The position numbers and the translations under genes were made by a program. Shown in pieces: positions 1 to 5,890 of a stretch of 9,036 nt of DNA. The stretch comes from JAGXFP01 sp046484585 (GTDB lineage: Bacteria > Desulfobacterota > Desulfobulbia > Desulfobulbales > JAGXFP01): assembly GCA_046484585.1 (NCBI GenBank), contig JAWOIQ010000200.1, positions 1 through 9,036 of the forward strand, written 5' to 3'. How positions within the stretch are numbered: position 1 is the first letter of the stretch; every line of letters starts with the position of its first letter. Under the pieces are notes generated by a model, which saw only the letters and a list, made by a program, of their open reading frames with translations, did not search any database and had not been told where the DNA came from.

Positions 1-1587
1 CTTATGCATTCGGCTCAGCTCCTCTTCCATGCGCCGCCGCTCGGTTACGTTCTGGAAAATGCAGTGTACGAATGAAGGTTGGCCGTTACTGTATTTACAG
101 TTTGCCGAGCCATGTAAAATAACTTTTCTGCCGTCCTTGCTCTGGAAAACCGTTTCCATTGTTCCGCTTGACCCCTCGGCCAAGGTGGTCCTGAAACTCG
201 ACTGACATTTATCCGCATTCTCGGGGTGGATGAGATCAAGGATTTTAAGACGGCCCGCCTCCTCCTCCGTGTAACCCATCACTTTACACCAGCTGGGGTT
301 GACATAAAGTAATCGTCCATCGGGATTAACGGTCTGGATGATGTCACTGGCATTCTCAAACAGGCTTCGGTATCTCTCCTCGCTGTCCCTTAGTGACTTT
401 TCGACTTTTTCTTTTTCCTGAATTTCATTGATAAGCTTTTCATTGCTTTCCGAAAGCTCTACGGTTCTTTCCGCGATGCGTTTCCCCTGGTCGGTCAACG
501 CCTTGCTGAGTTCTTCCTTGGTGCTGTTAAGCTTGGAAAAGAGGGATTGAATCTCTCCGGCTAAAAGACCGATTTCATCTCGCGGATATTCCGAGCCGGC
601 TTTAAAATTATTATTCTGCAGTGATTCCAGCAGCGTTGTTAACGGGCTGGTGGATTTGATGAAAATCAATAGTAAAATCAAAAAGGAAACAGCTATGAAA
701 ACCAGATTGATGGAGGTTATCGAAGCAGCCTCCGCACTGACATACGAAGCTATGCTGTCAATTGGCTGCTGAACGACAAGCCCCCAGCCGGTTGTCTTGA
801 CAGGTCGGTAGGAAGCTGAATATTTCCGGTTGTTAAATGTGTATTCGGTGGTTCCCGATCTTCCTGCCAGCGCCTCCTCAACAGGCGGCAGGCTTCCCAG
901 ATCTATATCGCCAAATGAATCGGCATCCAAGCTGAAATCAGGATGGGCAAGAGGTCTGCCCTTGGAGTCGACAACAAAAATACTGCCGTCATTGCCAAAT
1001 TTAAAATTCCTTATCATTGCAAATAGAGCATTGCAATGCTGGCCATTCGGGATCGTAATAACCCCCCTGACAATGCCGACGCTCTCATTCCGGCTGCTAT
1101 CCCTTATCGGTGACGCGAACCCGGCGACCAGGCTTTTAATGCTCTGGGCATAGTGAATATCGAGAAAGTTGGTTCGATCCTCGGCAAGGGTTTCCCCGAC
1201 CCAATAATCATTTTTTACTACCTGGCCGACCAGATGCGGTTGGCTGGGATATGACACCCATCTTCCTTCGGTATCCGTTACGAAAAAATAATCGAAAAAC
1301 TGGGATAACTCATTTACCTGGGATAAAGATCTATCTATCGCCTCCTTTTGCATGGATTCAAGGCTTGGAGTGTGGGCCAGGATTTCCAGACTGGTGATAT
1401 ATGCCTGGAAATTTAAATCGATCGAGAGGGCCAGGTGGTCTGCCACCGCTTCCTGGTTGAGCTCCATTTCGCTAATATCATGTTGCTGAAGCAGCGGGGA
1501 GATGTAGAATTCCTGGATACCAAAAAACACCGCGATGAGCAGACATGTCGTGAATAAAATCTTGGCTTGGATAGATCGGAATTTCAT
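1..1587 (-). CDS. Cache-HAMP-PAS membrane sensor protein (N-terminal part, output domain outside window)
   Basis: The frame is open from the ATG at 1585-1587 to base 1 (529 codons, no stop), so only the N-terminal part is seen. An AGGGGG Shine-Dalgarno lies 7 bases before the ATG. Residues about 8-25 form a first membrane helix. Residues about 30-288 form a periplasmic sensing region resembling a double Cache domain (motifs FFVTDTEGRWVSYP near 101 and GSIFVVDSKGRPLAHPD near 201). Residues about 291-310 form a second helix. A HAMP-like linker (ending DEIGLLAGEIQSL, about 337-349), a charged coiled coil (about 352-400) and a PAS domain (about 402-517, SEERYRSLFENASDIIQ to FQNVTERRRMEEEL) follow. 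Such proteins sense small periplasmic ligands and signal through a histidine kinase, GGDEF/EAL or similar output; which one is unknown here. Architecture is confident; ligand and output are not determinable. Confidence 0.88.
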   Translation of the reverse strand, partial: MKFRSIQAKILFTTCLLIAVFFGIQEFYISPLLQQHDISEMELNQEAVADHLALSIDLNFQAYITSLEILAHTPSLESMQKEAIDRSLSQVNELSQFFDYFFVTDTEGRWVSYPSQPHLVGQVVKNDYWVGETLAEDRTNFLDIHYAQSIKSLVAGFASPIRDSSRNESVGIVRGVITIPNGQHCNALFAMIRNFKFGNDGSIFVVDSKGRPLAHPDFSLDADSFGDIDLGSLPPVEEALAGRSGTTEYTFNNRKYSASYRPVKTTGWGLVVQQPIDSIASYVSAEAASITSINLVFIAVSFLILLLIFIKSTSPLTTLLESLQNNNFKAGSEYPRDEIGLLAGEIQSLFSKLNSTKEELSKALTDQGKRIAERTVELSESNEKLINEIQEKEKVEKSLRDSEERYRSLFENASDIIQTVNPDGRLLYVNPSWCKVMGYTEEEAGRLKILDLIHPENADKCQSSFRTTLAEGSSGTMETVFQSKDGRKVILHGSANCKYSNGQPSFVHCIFQNVTERRRMEEELSRMHK

Positions 1588-1654
1588 CGTAAAGCCCCCT
1601 GGGAGCAACACTGCAAAACGTGCTTATTTGTCATATCCTGAATTGACGGCTGCC

Positions 1655-1667
1655 GGGCAACTTGCCC
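1655..1667. promoter_or_regulatory. GGGCAA-C-TTGCCC dyad upstream of the sensor gene
   Basis: A perfect inverted repeat with 6-base arms and a one-base centre lies 68 bases upstream of the sensor ATG. It sits within a larger imperfect stem (GGCTG near 1649 pairing with CAGCC near 1683). It could be an operator or a leader hairpin for the sensor gene. No T-run follows, so it is not a terminator. Role is inferred from position only. Confidence 0.3.
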
Positions 1668-1725
1668 TTATCAAGTAATTCCCAGCCGCCTTCCAGGCCA
1701 TCCGAAACGGATTCTGTCGTCATTT

Positions 1726-1758
1726 AAAAAAACTTTTCATCGGGAGTTTTACGATGAA
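1726..1758 (-). terminator. Weak rho-independent terminator candidate
   Basis: On the minus strand TTCATCG and CGATGAA (7-bp stem, 9-base loop; plus-strand arms 1736-1742 and 1752-1758) are followed by AAG and seven T's (plus-strand A's at 1726-1732). It would end leftward transcription from the dehydrogenase before the sensor gene. The stem is short and only 3 of 7 pairs are G-C, so it is a weak candidate. Confidence 0.35.
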
Positions 1759-1973
1759 TAACCCTCGAAGTAAATCTGAAAAAGGCCAAAGTTGTGGAAT
1801 GCCTTGCGCGCTATTTTAGAGCAAAAGAAAATTAGTAGCAAGCTCCCAATTCACTAGTGTCTGTCCGGAAATGAGAATTTTTGTCCTATGACGAGAAGCA
1901 AGGATGTTAGAAAACGATTATATTACGCAACAACAGACAGATAAAGCTGAGTTGAGCAGCTAGCATGCTTTTA

Positions 1974-2020
1974 TATGCCCTTTAGGGTGCAAACGAGACT
2001 TATGCCCTTGTGGTGTAAAG
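1974..2020. repeat. Imperfect two-unit direct repeat (TATGCCCTT units, period 27)
   Basis: Two similar segments start at 1974 (TATGCCCTTTAGGGTGCAAA) and 2001 (TATGCCCTTGTGGTGTAAAG). The first nine bases are identical and the rest align with one gap and few mismatches. The pair lies just downstream of the stop of the dehydrogenase gene. No function can be assigned. Confidence 0.4.
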
Positions 2021-2034
2021 CAAAATCCCCCAAG

Positions 2035-2054
2035 AAGCCGTCACGGATTCAGGT
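2035..2054 (-). repeat. Dispersed repeat copy A (ACCTGAATCCGTGA core) over the dehydrogenase stop codon
   Basis: Read on the minus strand this is ACCTGAATCCGTGACGGCTT, identical over all 20 bases to 6015-6034 on the plus strand. It contains the last codons (LNP) and the TGA stop of the dehydrogenase, so the repeat is partly coding. It is one of five near-identical copies of the core in the window. Confidence 0.75.
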
Positions 2055-3612
2055 GTTTCTCCACCGCCCTGATCGCATCGGCGGCGGAACTGGTGATGCC
2101 GCCGGTGTAGCCCGAGCCTTCTCCGATTGGATATAGATTCTTGATGTTTACCGATTCAAAGCAGGCGTCGCGCTTGATCCGGACAGGGGATGAGGTCCGG
2201 CTTTCCACGGCGAGCAGGATGGCCCGGTTCGAAACGAACAGGGGGACCTCTTCTTTCCATTTATGGAAGGCGGTCATCAGCTGGGTCACCACAAATTCAG
2301 GCAGGATCTCTTTCAGATCGGCGGGCCTGGTCCCCATTTTATAAGAAGTTTCATGGAGAGCGGCTTCGGGCTCCTCGCCCAGAAAAGCCATGAGATTCTG
2401 GGCCGGCGCCCGCCAGTCGCCGCCGCCGGCCCTGAAAGCCCTGCTCTCGATCTCCTGCTGAAACGCCAGCCCGGCCAGGGGACCGGCAGAGGGATAATCG
2501 TGGTCATGACAATTTACCACCAGGCCGGCATTTGAAAAGGGCGAGGAGCGCGAAGAGTAGCTCATCCCGTTTAAAACCAGGCGGCCCGGTTCGGAAGAGG
2601 CATTAACCACCTCGCCGCCCGGACACATGCAGAAGGTATAAACCCCGCGGCCGCTCCTCCGGTCGGTATGATTCAAGGAATAGGCGGCAGCCCCCAGGCC
2701 GGGAAAATCCTTGTATTTATGACCGTAGCGCATCAAATCAACGGTTTCAGCGGAATGTTCTATCCTCACCCCCACCGAAATCGGGCGCCGCTCCAGGGCA
2801 ACGCCCTTTTCATGCAGCATCTTGACGGTATCCCGGGCCGAGTGGCCAAGGGCCAGGTAGATGCCGGAAGCCAGATACTCCCGCTCATTGTTAACCACAA
2901 TACCCAGGGCCCTGCCCTCCGAGACCAGCAGATCGGTCATCCTGGCTCCATAGTAGATCTCGCCGCCCCGCTCGACGATATAGCGCCTGATATTGACCAC
3001 GATTTTGCAGAGCAGATCGGTGCCCAGATGGGGCTTGCCGATGTAGCCGATTTCGGCCGGGGCTCCGAATTTGATAAAAGTCTCCAAGACCCGATTCACA
3101 TAGCTGGTATTGTTATCGCGCCGGGAGAAAAGCTTGCCGTCCGAGTAGGAACCGGCCCCACCTTCGCCGAACTGGATATTCGACTCCGGGTCGAGTTGCC
3201 GTTCTTCGATAAAGCGCTGCACATCAACGGAGCGCTCCTCGATCTTTTTGCCCCTTTCGAAAATGCGGGGTTTGAAACCGTAATCAATCAGCTCCAGGGC
3301 GGCAAACATTCCGGCCGGGCCGAAACCGACGACAAGGGGCCTCTCCTTCCGGTTGACCGCGTTCTTGCGCGCCATTACCGGTGCGTTGTAGAGGGGAAAG
3401 TCTTGCCTGTTTTTAAAACCGTCGTCAACCCTGACGACCAGCGCTACATTATAATAGAACTGCTCCTGATCGCTCAGATCCAGCGCTTTACTGAGGATTT
3501 TAACGATTTCAACCCCGACTTTAATTTCAAGTCTGTCGGAAGCTGCATCGAGATATGCGGCAAACCCGTCATTTTCAATGGGAATGCGAAGATTGCTGAT
3601 GATGAGATCCAA
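2041..3612 (-). CDS. FAD-dependent dehydrogenase, COG2509 type
   Basis: A complete 523-residue protein of the uncharacterised FAD-dependent dehydrogenase family COG2509. An N-terminal region of about 90 residues is followed by the Rossmann dinucleotide motif GFGPAG (96-101) with the downstream acidic-basic ERG (119-121) that contacts the FAD ribose. A glycine-rich NIQFGEGGAGSYSDGKL (145-161) is typical of the family, and a C-terminal flavin-contacting IGEGSGYTGGITSSAADA lies near 497. It is probably a soluble cytoplasmic flavoenzyme; substrate and electron partner are not known for the family. The start is TTG at 3610-3612, supported by an AGGGGG Shine-Dalgarno five bases upstream and by an N-terminus (ISNLRIPIENDG) resembling family starts. 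The last residues (LNP, stop) lie in a dispersed repeat. It appears to be monocistronic; family assignment is confident. Confidence 0.9.
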   Translation of the reverse strand: MDLIISNLRIPIENDGFAAYLDAASDRLEIKVGVEIVKILSKALDLSDQEQFYYNVALVVRVDDGFKNRQDFPLYNAPVMARKNAVNRKERPLVVGFGPAGMFAALELIDYGFKPRIFERGKKIEERSVDVQRFIEERQLDPESNIQFGEGGAGSYSDGKLFSRRDNNTSYVNRVLETFIKFGAPAEIGYIGKPHLGTDLLCKIVVNIRRYIVERGGEIYYGARMTDLLVSEGRALGIVVNNEREYLASGIYLALGHSARDTVKMLHEKGVALERRPISVGVRIEHSAETVDLMRYGHKYKDFPGLGAAAYSLNHTDRRSGRGVYTFCMCPGGEVVNASSEPGRLVLNGMSYSSRSSPFSNAGLVVNCHDHDYPSAGPLAGLAFQQEIESRAFRAGGGDWRAPAQNLMAFLGEEPEAALHETSYKMGTRPADLKEILPEFVVTQLMTAFHKWKEEVPLFVSNRAILLAVESRTSSPVRIKRDACFESVNIKNLYPIGEGSGYTGGITSSAADAIRAVEKHLNP

Positions 3613-3779
3613 AAAAACCCCCTATGAAACAGCGGCGCAGCACCATCCCGTTTTTGACTTTTTGCCATCTGGCAAGCAAGCGCCAGGGGCAGAACTACAA
3701 GACCAGGACCGCGACATATGTTCCTATCTGTATTTCTTCAAGCCGTTCCAGTTTCACAATATCAGCGAAAACTCCCGGC

Positions 3780-3809
3780 TTGAGTCACACGAACGACGCT
3801 GTGACTCAA
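3780..3809. promoter_or_regulatory. Perfect dyad TTGAGTCACA-N10-TGTGACTCAA upstream of the dehydrogenase
   Basis: Two perfect 10-base inverted arms (3780-3789 and 3800-3809) flank a 10-base spacer, 168 bases upstream of the TTG start of the dehydrogenase. No T-run follows on either strand, so an operator or a structured leader is more likely than a terminator. The half-sites are oriented opposite to a CRP site. The cognate regulator is unknown. Confidence 0.4.
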
Positions 3810-3890
3810 TCAACAAAGAACTAAAACATTCCGAGCAAAAGTTCATCAATCATTTCGGGTTTCATTTAATTCTGAAAGCCGGGGAAATCT

Positions 3891-3924
3891 AAAAAGACAG
3901 GGACGCCACGACGGCGCCCCTGCC
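3891..3924 (-). terminator. Strong rho-independent terminator, leftward
   Basis: On the minus strand a 12-bp stem (GGCAGGGGCGCC with GGCGTCCCTGTC, two G-T wobbles) with the loop GTCGT is followed at once by TTTTT (plus-strand A's 3891-3895). This is a textbook intrinsic terminator. The only leftward gene upstream is the siderophore porin, whose stop is 326 bases away, so it may end that transcript with a long 3' untranslated region, or insulate the dehydrogenase. Read the other way, the same hairpin sits just before an AGGAGG sequence. Confidence 0.7.
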
Positions 3925-3943
3925 AAGGAGGAAAGCGGAACGG

Positions 3944-4018
3944 ATGTTATTGGAGTATTATTCCGCTCGTGGTGCTCTCTTATTTTTTTCTGATTACCAC
4001 CAATCTTCAACCGATTAG
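3944..4018 (+). CDS. Possible 24-residue small ORF, doubtful
   Basis: An ATG at 3944 opens a 24-codon frame ending in TAG at 4016-4018 (MLLEYYSARGALLFFSDYHQ followed by SSTD). It is preceded by AAGGAGG at 3925-3931, a strong ribosome-binding sequence, but the spacing of 12 bases to the ATG is long. The last third runs into an inverted repeat at 3991. The peptide matches nothing I recognise and no promoter is evident, so it is more likely chance than a gene. Confidence 0.15.
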   Translation: MLLEYYSARGALLFFSDYHQSSTD

Positions 4019-4180
4019 TTTGTCATTGCGGGCTTGACCCGGAATCCAGTAGTTGTATCCAGTTTCTGGATTCCGGCTAAAAAACATGCCGGAATGACGG
4101 TGTTGAGCTCAAAAATAATATACAATATCCATTACTTACGACAATGCCATTTGGAACTGGCTGAAATTGAGTGGTAATCA
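3991..4180. repeat. 190-bp segment bounded by imperfect 19-bp inverted repeats
   Basis: The ends 3991-4009 (TGATTACCACCAATCTTCA) and 4162-4180 (reverse complement TGATTACCACTCAATTTCA) match at 15 of 19 positions, including the outer ten. A second, unrelated palindromic repeat (4022-4098) lies inside. There is no ORF, so if mobile it would be a non-autonomous MITE-like element. No target-site duplication was identified. Confidence 0.4.
4022..4098. repeat. Palindromic ATTCCGG-type intergenic repeat
   Basis: The arms contain CCGGAATCCAG (4039-4049) against CTGGATTCCGG (4066-4076), and an outer GTCATTGCGGG (4022-4032) against CCGGAATGAC (4089-4098). Motifs of the form GTCATTCCGG...GGAATCCAG are a widespread class of dispersed intergenic palindromes in proteobacterial genomes. 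It could form a long stem-loop in either transcript. It lies between two minus-strand genes and encodes nothing. Confidence 0.65.
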
Positions 4181-4204
4181 TAATCAGATATTTTTTGCCC
4201 TACT

Positions 4205-4224
4205 CCTGAATCTGTGAGCGTTCG
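4205..4224 (+). repeat. Dispersed repeat copy B
   Basis: CCTGAATCTGTGAGCGTTCG differs by one base from the matching part of copy D (minus strand of 6218-6237). It lies 26 bases past the stop of the siderophore porin gene, again at a gene border. Confidence 0.65.
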
Positions 4225-4249
4225 TCATAGTGGCGGCATCCGGTTTTTT

Positions 4250-5383
4250 TTAAAACTCCACACCAAGTTGCAGGGTATAGACATCCGAGTCGATGCCGTC
4301 GTAATCCTCTTCATTCATCCATTCCAAAGCCAGGGAGGTGCTGTCCATGATCTCGACCGCCAGGGCGCTCACCATCCGCTTCTCGGGTAGATCCGCCCAC
4401 CGGGCCTCTTCGGTCTTCTGATAGCCGAGCGCTATGGACGCCTCTCTGCCGGCAAGGGGAAAAAAGATCCCGGCCTCAAGGTTGTAAGCGGAAATTTGCG
4501 AATCGGCTCCGTCCAGATCGTCGCCGGCCCCGACATATTCACCGATCAGGGTAAACGGCCCGTAACCGGTGATCAGGTGGGCGGCATAGCCGTCGATATA
4601 ATCGTTTACCGCAACCGGCCCGCCGCCCAGGGCATCGCTGAGGCCGTCGGTATCGCCGATGCTGCTCAGCCAGCCGCCGCCGATATCGAGGCTGAACGCG
4701 GCCGACTCAAGCGCGTAACCGCCGTTAAGACCGTAATGCTCGACCACGTCGCTGCCGCCGTCAGCGGTATCGCCGTTAAAGCCGTAGGCCGAGGCGTAAA
4801 ATCCCGCCGTCTCGATGCCGATCTGGATCACATTTTCCCCACCCTCCCCAATCTCAAGGGTCAGGGGGTCGGAAATCATCTGGGTCTCGTAATTACCGAA
4901 GGGTACATACAGCTTACCGGCGGTCAGATAAAGGGGATTTCTTTCAAGGTTGCCGAGGGTGATAAAGGCTTCGTCAACCCCAAGATCCTCACCGTCTTCG
5001 TAAAGGAAGAGGACCTGGGCCGCACTGTAGCCATTGATTTGCGCTTCGAGGCCAAATTCGACGGTGGCCACAGCGATATCACTCTCGCTACCGTCATCGC
5101 CGTCACTGAACCCTGCCTCCACCTCGACCACTCCGCTAAACGTTAAGCGCTCGGCCCAGGTCGGCCCGGCCGGGGCGACGGCGGAGCCGCTACCGGCCTC
5201 AATGATGGAAAGCCTGGACCGGATCCTGTCGATCTCGGCAGCAAAATCCCTCTCGCCGGCGTGGGAAACAGCCGGCACGAAGAACAGCATCAGCGCCGGC
5301 ATAATCAATGGCATGAAAGCCACCACATGTTGAAAGACTTCTTTGAGGATGGGCAATTTCGTTATTCTTCGGTCGATCTTCAT
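4250..5383 (-). CDS. LbtU-family siderophore porin
   Basis: A complete 377-residue outer-membrane beta-barrel protein resembling the LbtU family, named after the Legionella legiobactin receptor, which takes up ferric siderophore without a TonB-type plug domain. A long signal peptide (1-42, cut after SHA) leads to a short periplasmic helix (about 44-62, AAEIDRIRSRLSIIE). A barrel from about 80 to the terminal Phe follows, with alternating strands and acidic loops. Typical family segments are SDIAVATVEFGLEAQ (101-115), DEAFITLGN (137-145) and LYLTAGKLYVPFGNYETQMI (151-170). The ATG at 5381-5383 has AGGAG seven bases upstream. It is alone in its unit. Two Fur-type boxes and a consensus-like promoter upstream point to iron repression, which fits siderophore uptake. 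The substrate is inferred from the family; a general porin role cannot be excluded. Confidence 0.86.
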   Translation of the reverse strand: MKIDRRITKLPILKEVFQHVVAFMPLIMPALMLFFVPAVSHAGERDFAAEIDRIRSRLSIIEAGSGSAVAPAGPTWAERLTFSGVVEVEAGFSDGDDGSESDIAVATVEFGLEAQINGYSAAQVLFLYEDGEDLGVDEAFITLGNLERNPLYLTAGKLYVPFGNYETQMISDPLTLEIGEGGENVIQIGIETAGFYASAYGFNGDTADGGSDVVEHYGLNGGYALESAAFSLDIGGGWLSSIGDTDGLSDALGGGPVAVNDYIDGYAAHLITGYGPFTLIGEYVGAGDDLDGADSQISAYNLEAGIFFPLAGREASIALGYQKTEEARWADLPEKRMVSALAVEIMDSTSLALEWMNEEDYDGIDSDVYTLQLGVEF

Positions 5384-5479
5384 ACTGATTCTCCTGTCTA
5401 ATTATTTAACCAATACTGATTAGCTGCTGATTTTGATGGACTTCCCAACTATCTCGAAACAAGAAGGACGCTTCCCTGT

Positions 5480-5508
5480 GTTAGAAGGGGGCCACACCGC
5501 CTTCTAAC
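5480..5508. promoter_or_regulatory. Perfect 9-bp-arm hairpin in the porin leader
   Basis: GTTAGAAGG (5480-5488) and CCTTCTAAC (5500-5508) form a perfect stem with an 11-base GC-rich loop. It lies between Fur box 1 and the porin start, inside the predicted 5' untranslated leader. No T-run follows on the minus strand, so it is not an obvious terminator. It may stabilise the mRNA or bind a regulator. Confidence 0.4.
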
Positions 5509-5509
5509 T

Positions 5510-5534
5510 GCAAATGAAAATCGTTTTCATTTGC
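5510..5534. promoter_or_regulatory. Fur box 1
   Basis: GCAAATGAAAA and TTTTCATTTGC are perfect 11-base arms around TCG. The core TGAAAATCGTTTTCA fits the 7-1-7 Fur pattern (TGATAAT-N-ATTATCA) well. Its centre is 139 bases upstream of the porin ATG and about 40 bases downstream of the predicted start of transcription, where bound Fur would block elongation or a second promoter. Assignment to Fur rests on motif similarity and on the siderophore porin downstream. Confidence 0.72.
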
Positions 5535-5550
5535 AAGGCATCACCCCGCC

Positions 5551-5578
5551 TTGCCCCGAGGACGAAAACTAATATAAT
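5551..5578 (+). promoter_or_regulatory. Divergent sigma70-like promoter, rightward
   Basis: TTGCCC (5551-5556), a 16-base spacer and a perfect TATAAT (5573-5578) form a rightward promoter. Its -10 overlaps the leftward -10 of the porin promoter, and Fur box 2 begins three bases downstream, over the start point. No convincing gene lies to the right before waaA, more than 600 bases away. The promoter may be a by-product of A/T symmetry or may drive a short non-coding RNA. Confidence 0.4.
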
Positions 5579-5599
5579 GAAATTGAAAATCGTTTTCAA
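5571..5599 (-). promoter_or_regulatory. Sigma70-like promoter of the siderophore porin
   Basis: On the minus strand TTGAAA (5594-5599) and TATATT (5571-5576) are separated by exactly 17 bases, each matching consensus at 5 of 6 positions. Transcription would start near 5564, giving a leader of about 180 bases. Fur box 2 covers the -35 and most of the spacer, the classic arrangement for Fur repression. Confidence 0.62.
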
Positions 5600-5600
5600 T
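5582..5600. promoter_or_regulatory. Fur box 2, overlapping the porin -35
   Basis: ATTGAAAA and TTTTCAAT are perfect 8-base arms around TCG, sharing the core TGAAAATCGTTTTCA with Fur box 1; centres are 69 bases apart. It overlaps the leftward -35/spacer and the start point of the rightward promoter, so one bound repressor could silence both. A further A/T palindrome (AATATTT-T-AAATATT, 5602-5616) follows directly. Confidence 0.72.
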
Positions 5601-5746
5601 GAATATTTTAAATATTTCCATGCCTTGTTTGTTTTTCCCGTTTTCGCACCCGGTAATCTCCACGAAAAGTTTAAAGACAGTGGGCTAAGGAGGCCTGGCG
5701 CTTTCAGTCGCCATAAAAAAAGCGGATATACTTATTAGCGTGAATA

Positions 5747-5766
5747 TTTTTGTCCTTTGACAAAAA
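5747..5766. repeat. TTTTTGTC-CTTT-GACAAAAA hairpin, motif shared with 1878-1892
   Basis: Perfect 8-base arms with a four-base loop. Its first 15 bases, TTTTTGTCCTTTGAC, differ by one base from TTTTTGTCCTATGAC at 1878-1892. No T-run follows the second arm on the plus strand. The role is unknown; it may be a relic of a dispersed element. Confidence 0.35.
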
Positions 5767-5850
5767 AGACATGGCACATCTCGGTCTTCAATTGATTTCT
5801 TGGCAAAATGCGGGACAGCAATTATTTTGGCCAACCGGCAGCCGTTCGCC

Positions 5851-5890
5851 TCTGCATCCAAGCCGTTGTCGACCGCTCACCGACTCAGGA
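5851..5890 (-). repeat. Diverged relative of repeat copy D
   Basis: The segment aligns without gaps to 6199-6238 at 29 of 40 bases, with the last 28 bases matching at 23. It contains CCGCTCACCGACTCAGG where copy D has ACGCTCACGGATTCAGG. It looks like an older, decayed copy of the same end sequence. Confidence 0.45.

Larger units (their letters stand above)
1588..2040. other. Intergenic region between dehydrogenase and sensor genes, no gene seen
   Basis: Both flanking genes run on the minus strand, so this stretch should hold the end of the dehydrogenase transcript and the promoter of the sensor gene. No ORF with a plausible start signal and family resemblance is seen. It is A/T-richer than the genes. 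It holds a weak minus-strand terminator (1726-1758), a 6-1-6 dyad (1655-1667), the palindrome CACTAGTG near 1853, a motif shared with 5747-5761 (1878-1892) and a short imperfect tandem repeat (1974-2020). No clear sigma70 promoter for the sensor gene could be picked out. Confidence 0.6.
3613..4249. other. Intergenic region upstream of the dehydrogenase, repeat-bearing
   Basis: This 637-base stretch holds no recognisable gene. Frames that stay open here (for example plus strand 3578-3892) begin inside the dehydrogenase antisense and resemble nothing known. Visible contents are a dyad with 10-base arms (3780-3809), a strong minus-strand terminator (3891-3924), a doubtful 24-codon ORF with a good Shine-Dalgarno (3944-4018), nested inverted repeats (3991-4180 around 4022-4098) and repeat copy B (4205-4224). 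The dehydrogenase promoter should lie in 3613-3890 but no clear sigma70 match was found. Confidence 0.6.

Noticed and set aside
1850..1900. Possible insertion-sequence end (CTAGTGTCTGTCCGGAAA-like)
   Set aside because: It has the look of a terminal repeat, but no partner end, transposase fragment or target duplication was found.
2668..3627. Plus-strand 319-codon open frame
   Set aside because: It is antisense to the well-supported dehydrogenase, shows no family resemblance, and reflects the codon bias of the real gene on the opposite strand.
3578..3892. Plus-strand 104-codon frame in the intergenic region
   Set aside because: It starts inside the dehydrogenase antisense, spans a perfect dyad and matches nothing known.
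4496..5146. Plus-strand 216-codon open frame
   Set aside because: Antisense to the siderophore porin, which has a signal peptide, a terminal Phe and a ribosome-binding site; the antisense frame has none of these.
5514..5738. Plus-strand 74-codon frame starting in Fur box 1
   Set aside because: Its first codons are the two Fur palindromes themselves (hence the repeated KIVF), it has no Shine-Dalgarno and resembles no protein.
5640..5740. Possible riboswitch (AAGGAGGCC with GGCG/CGCC stems)
   Set aside because: Compared by eye with cyclic-di-GMP and cobalamin riboswitch cores; conserved blocks are missing or out of order, and no gene follows.
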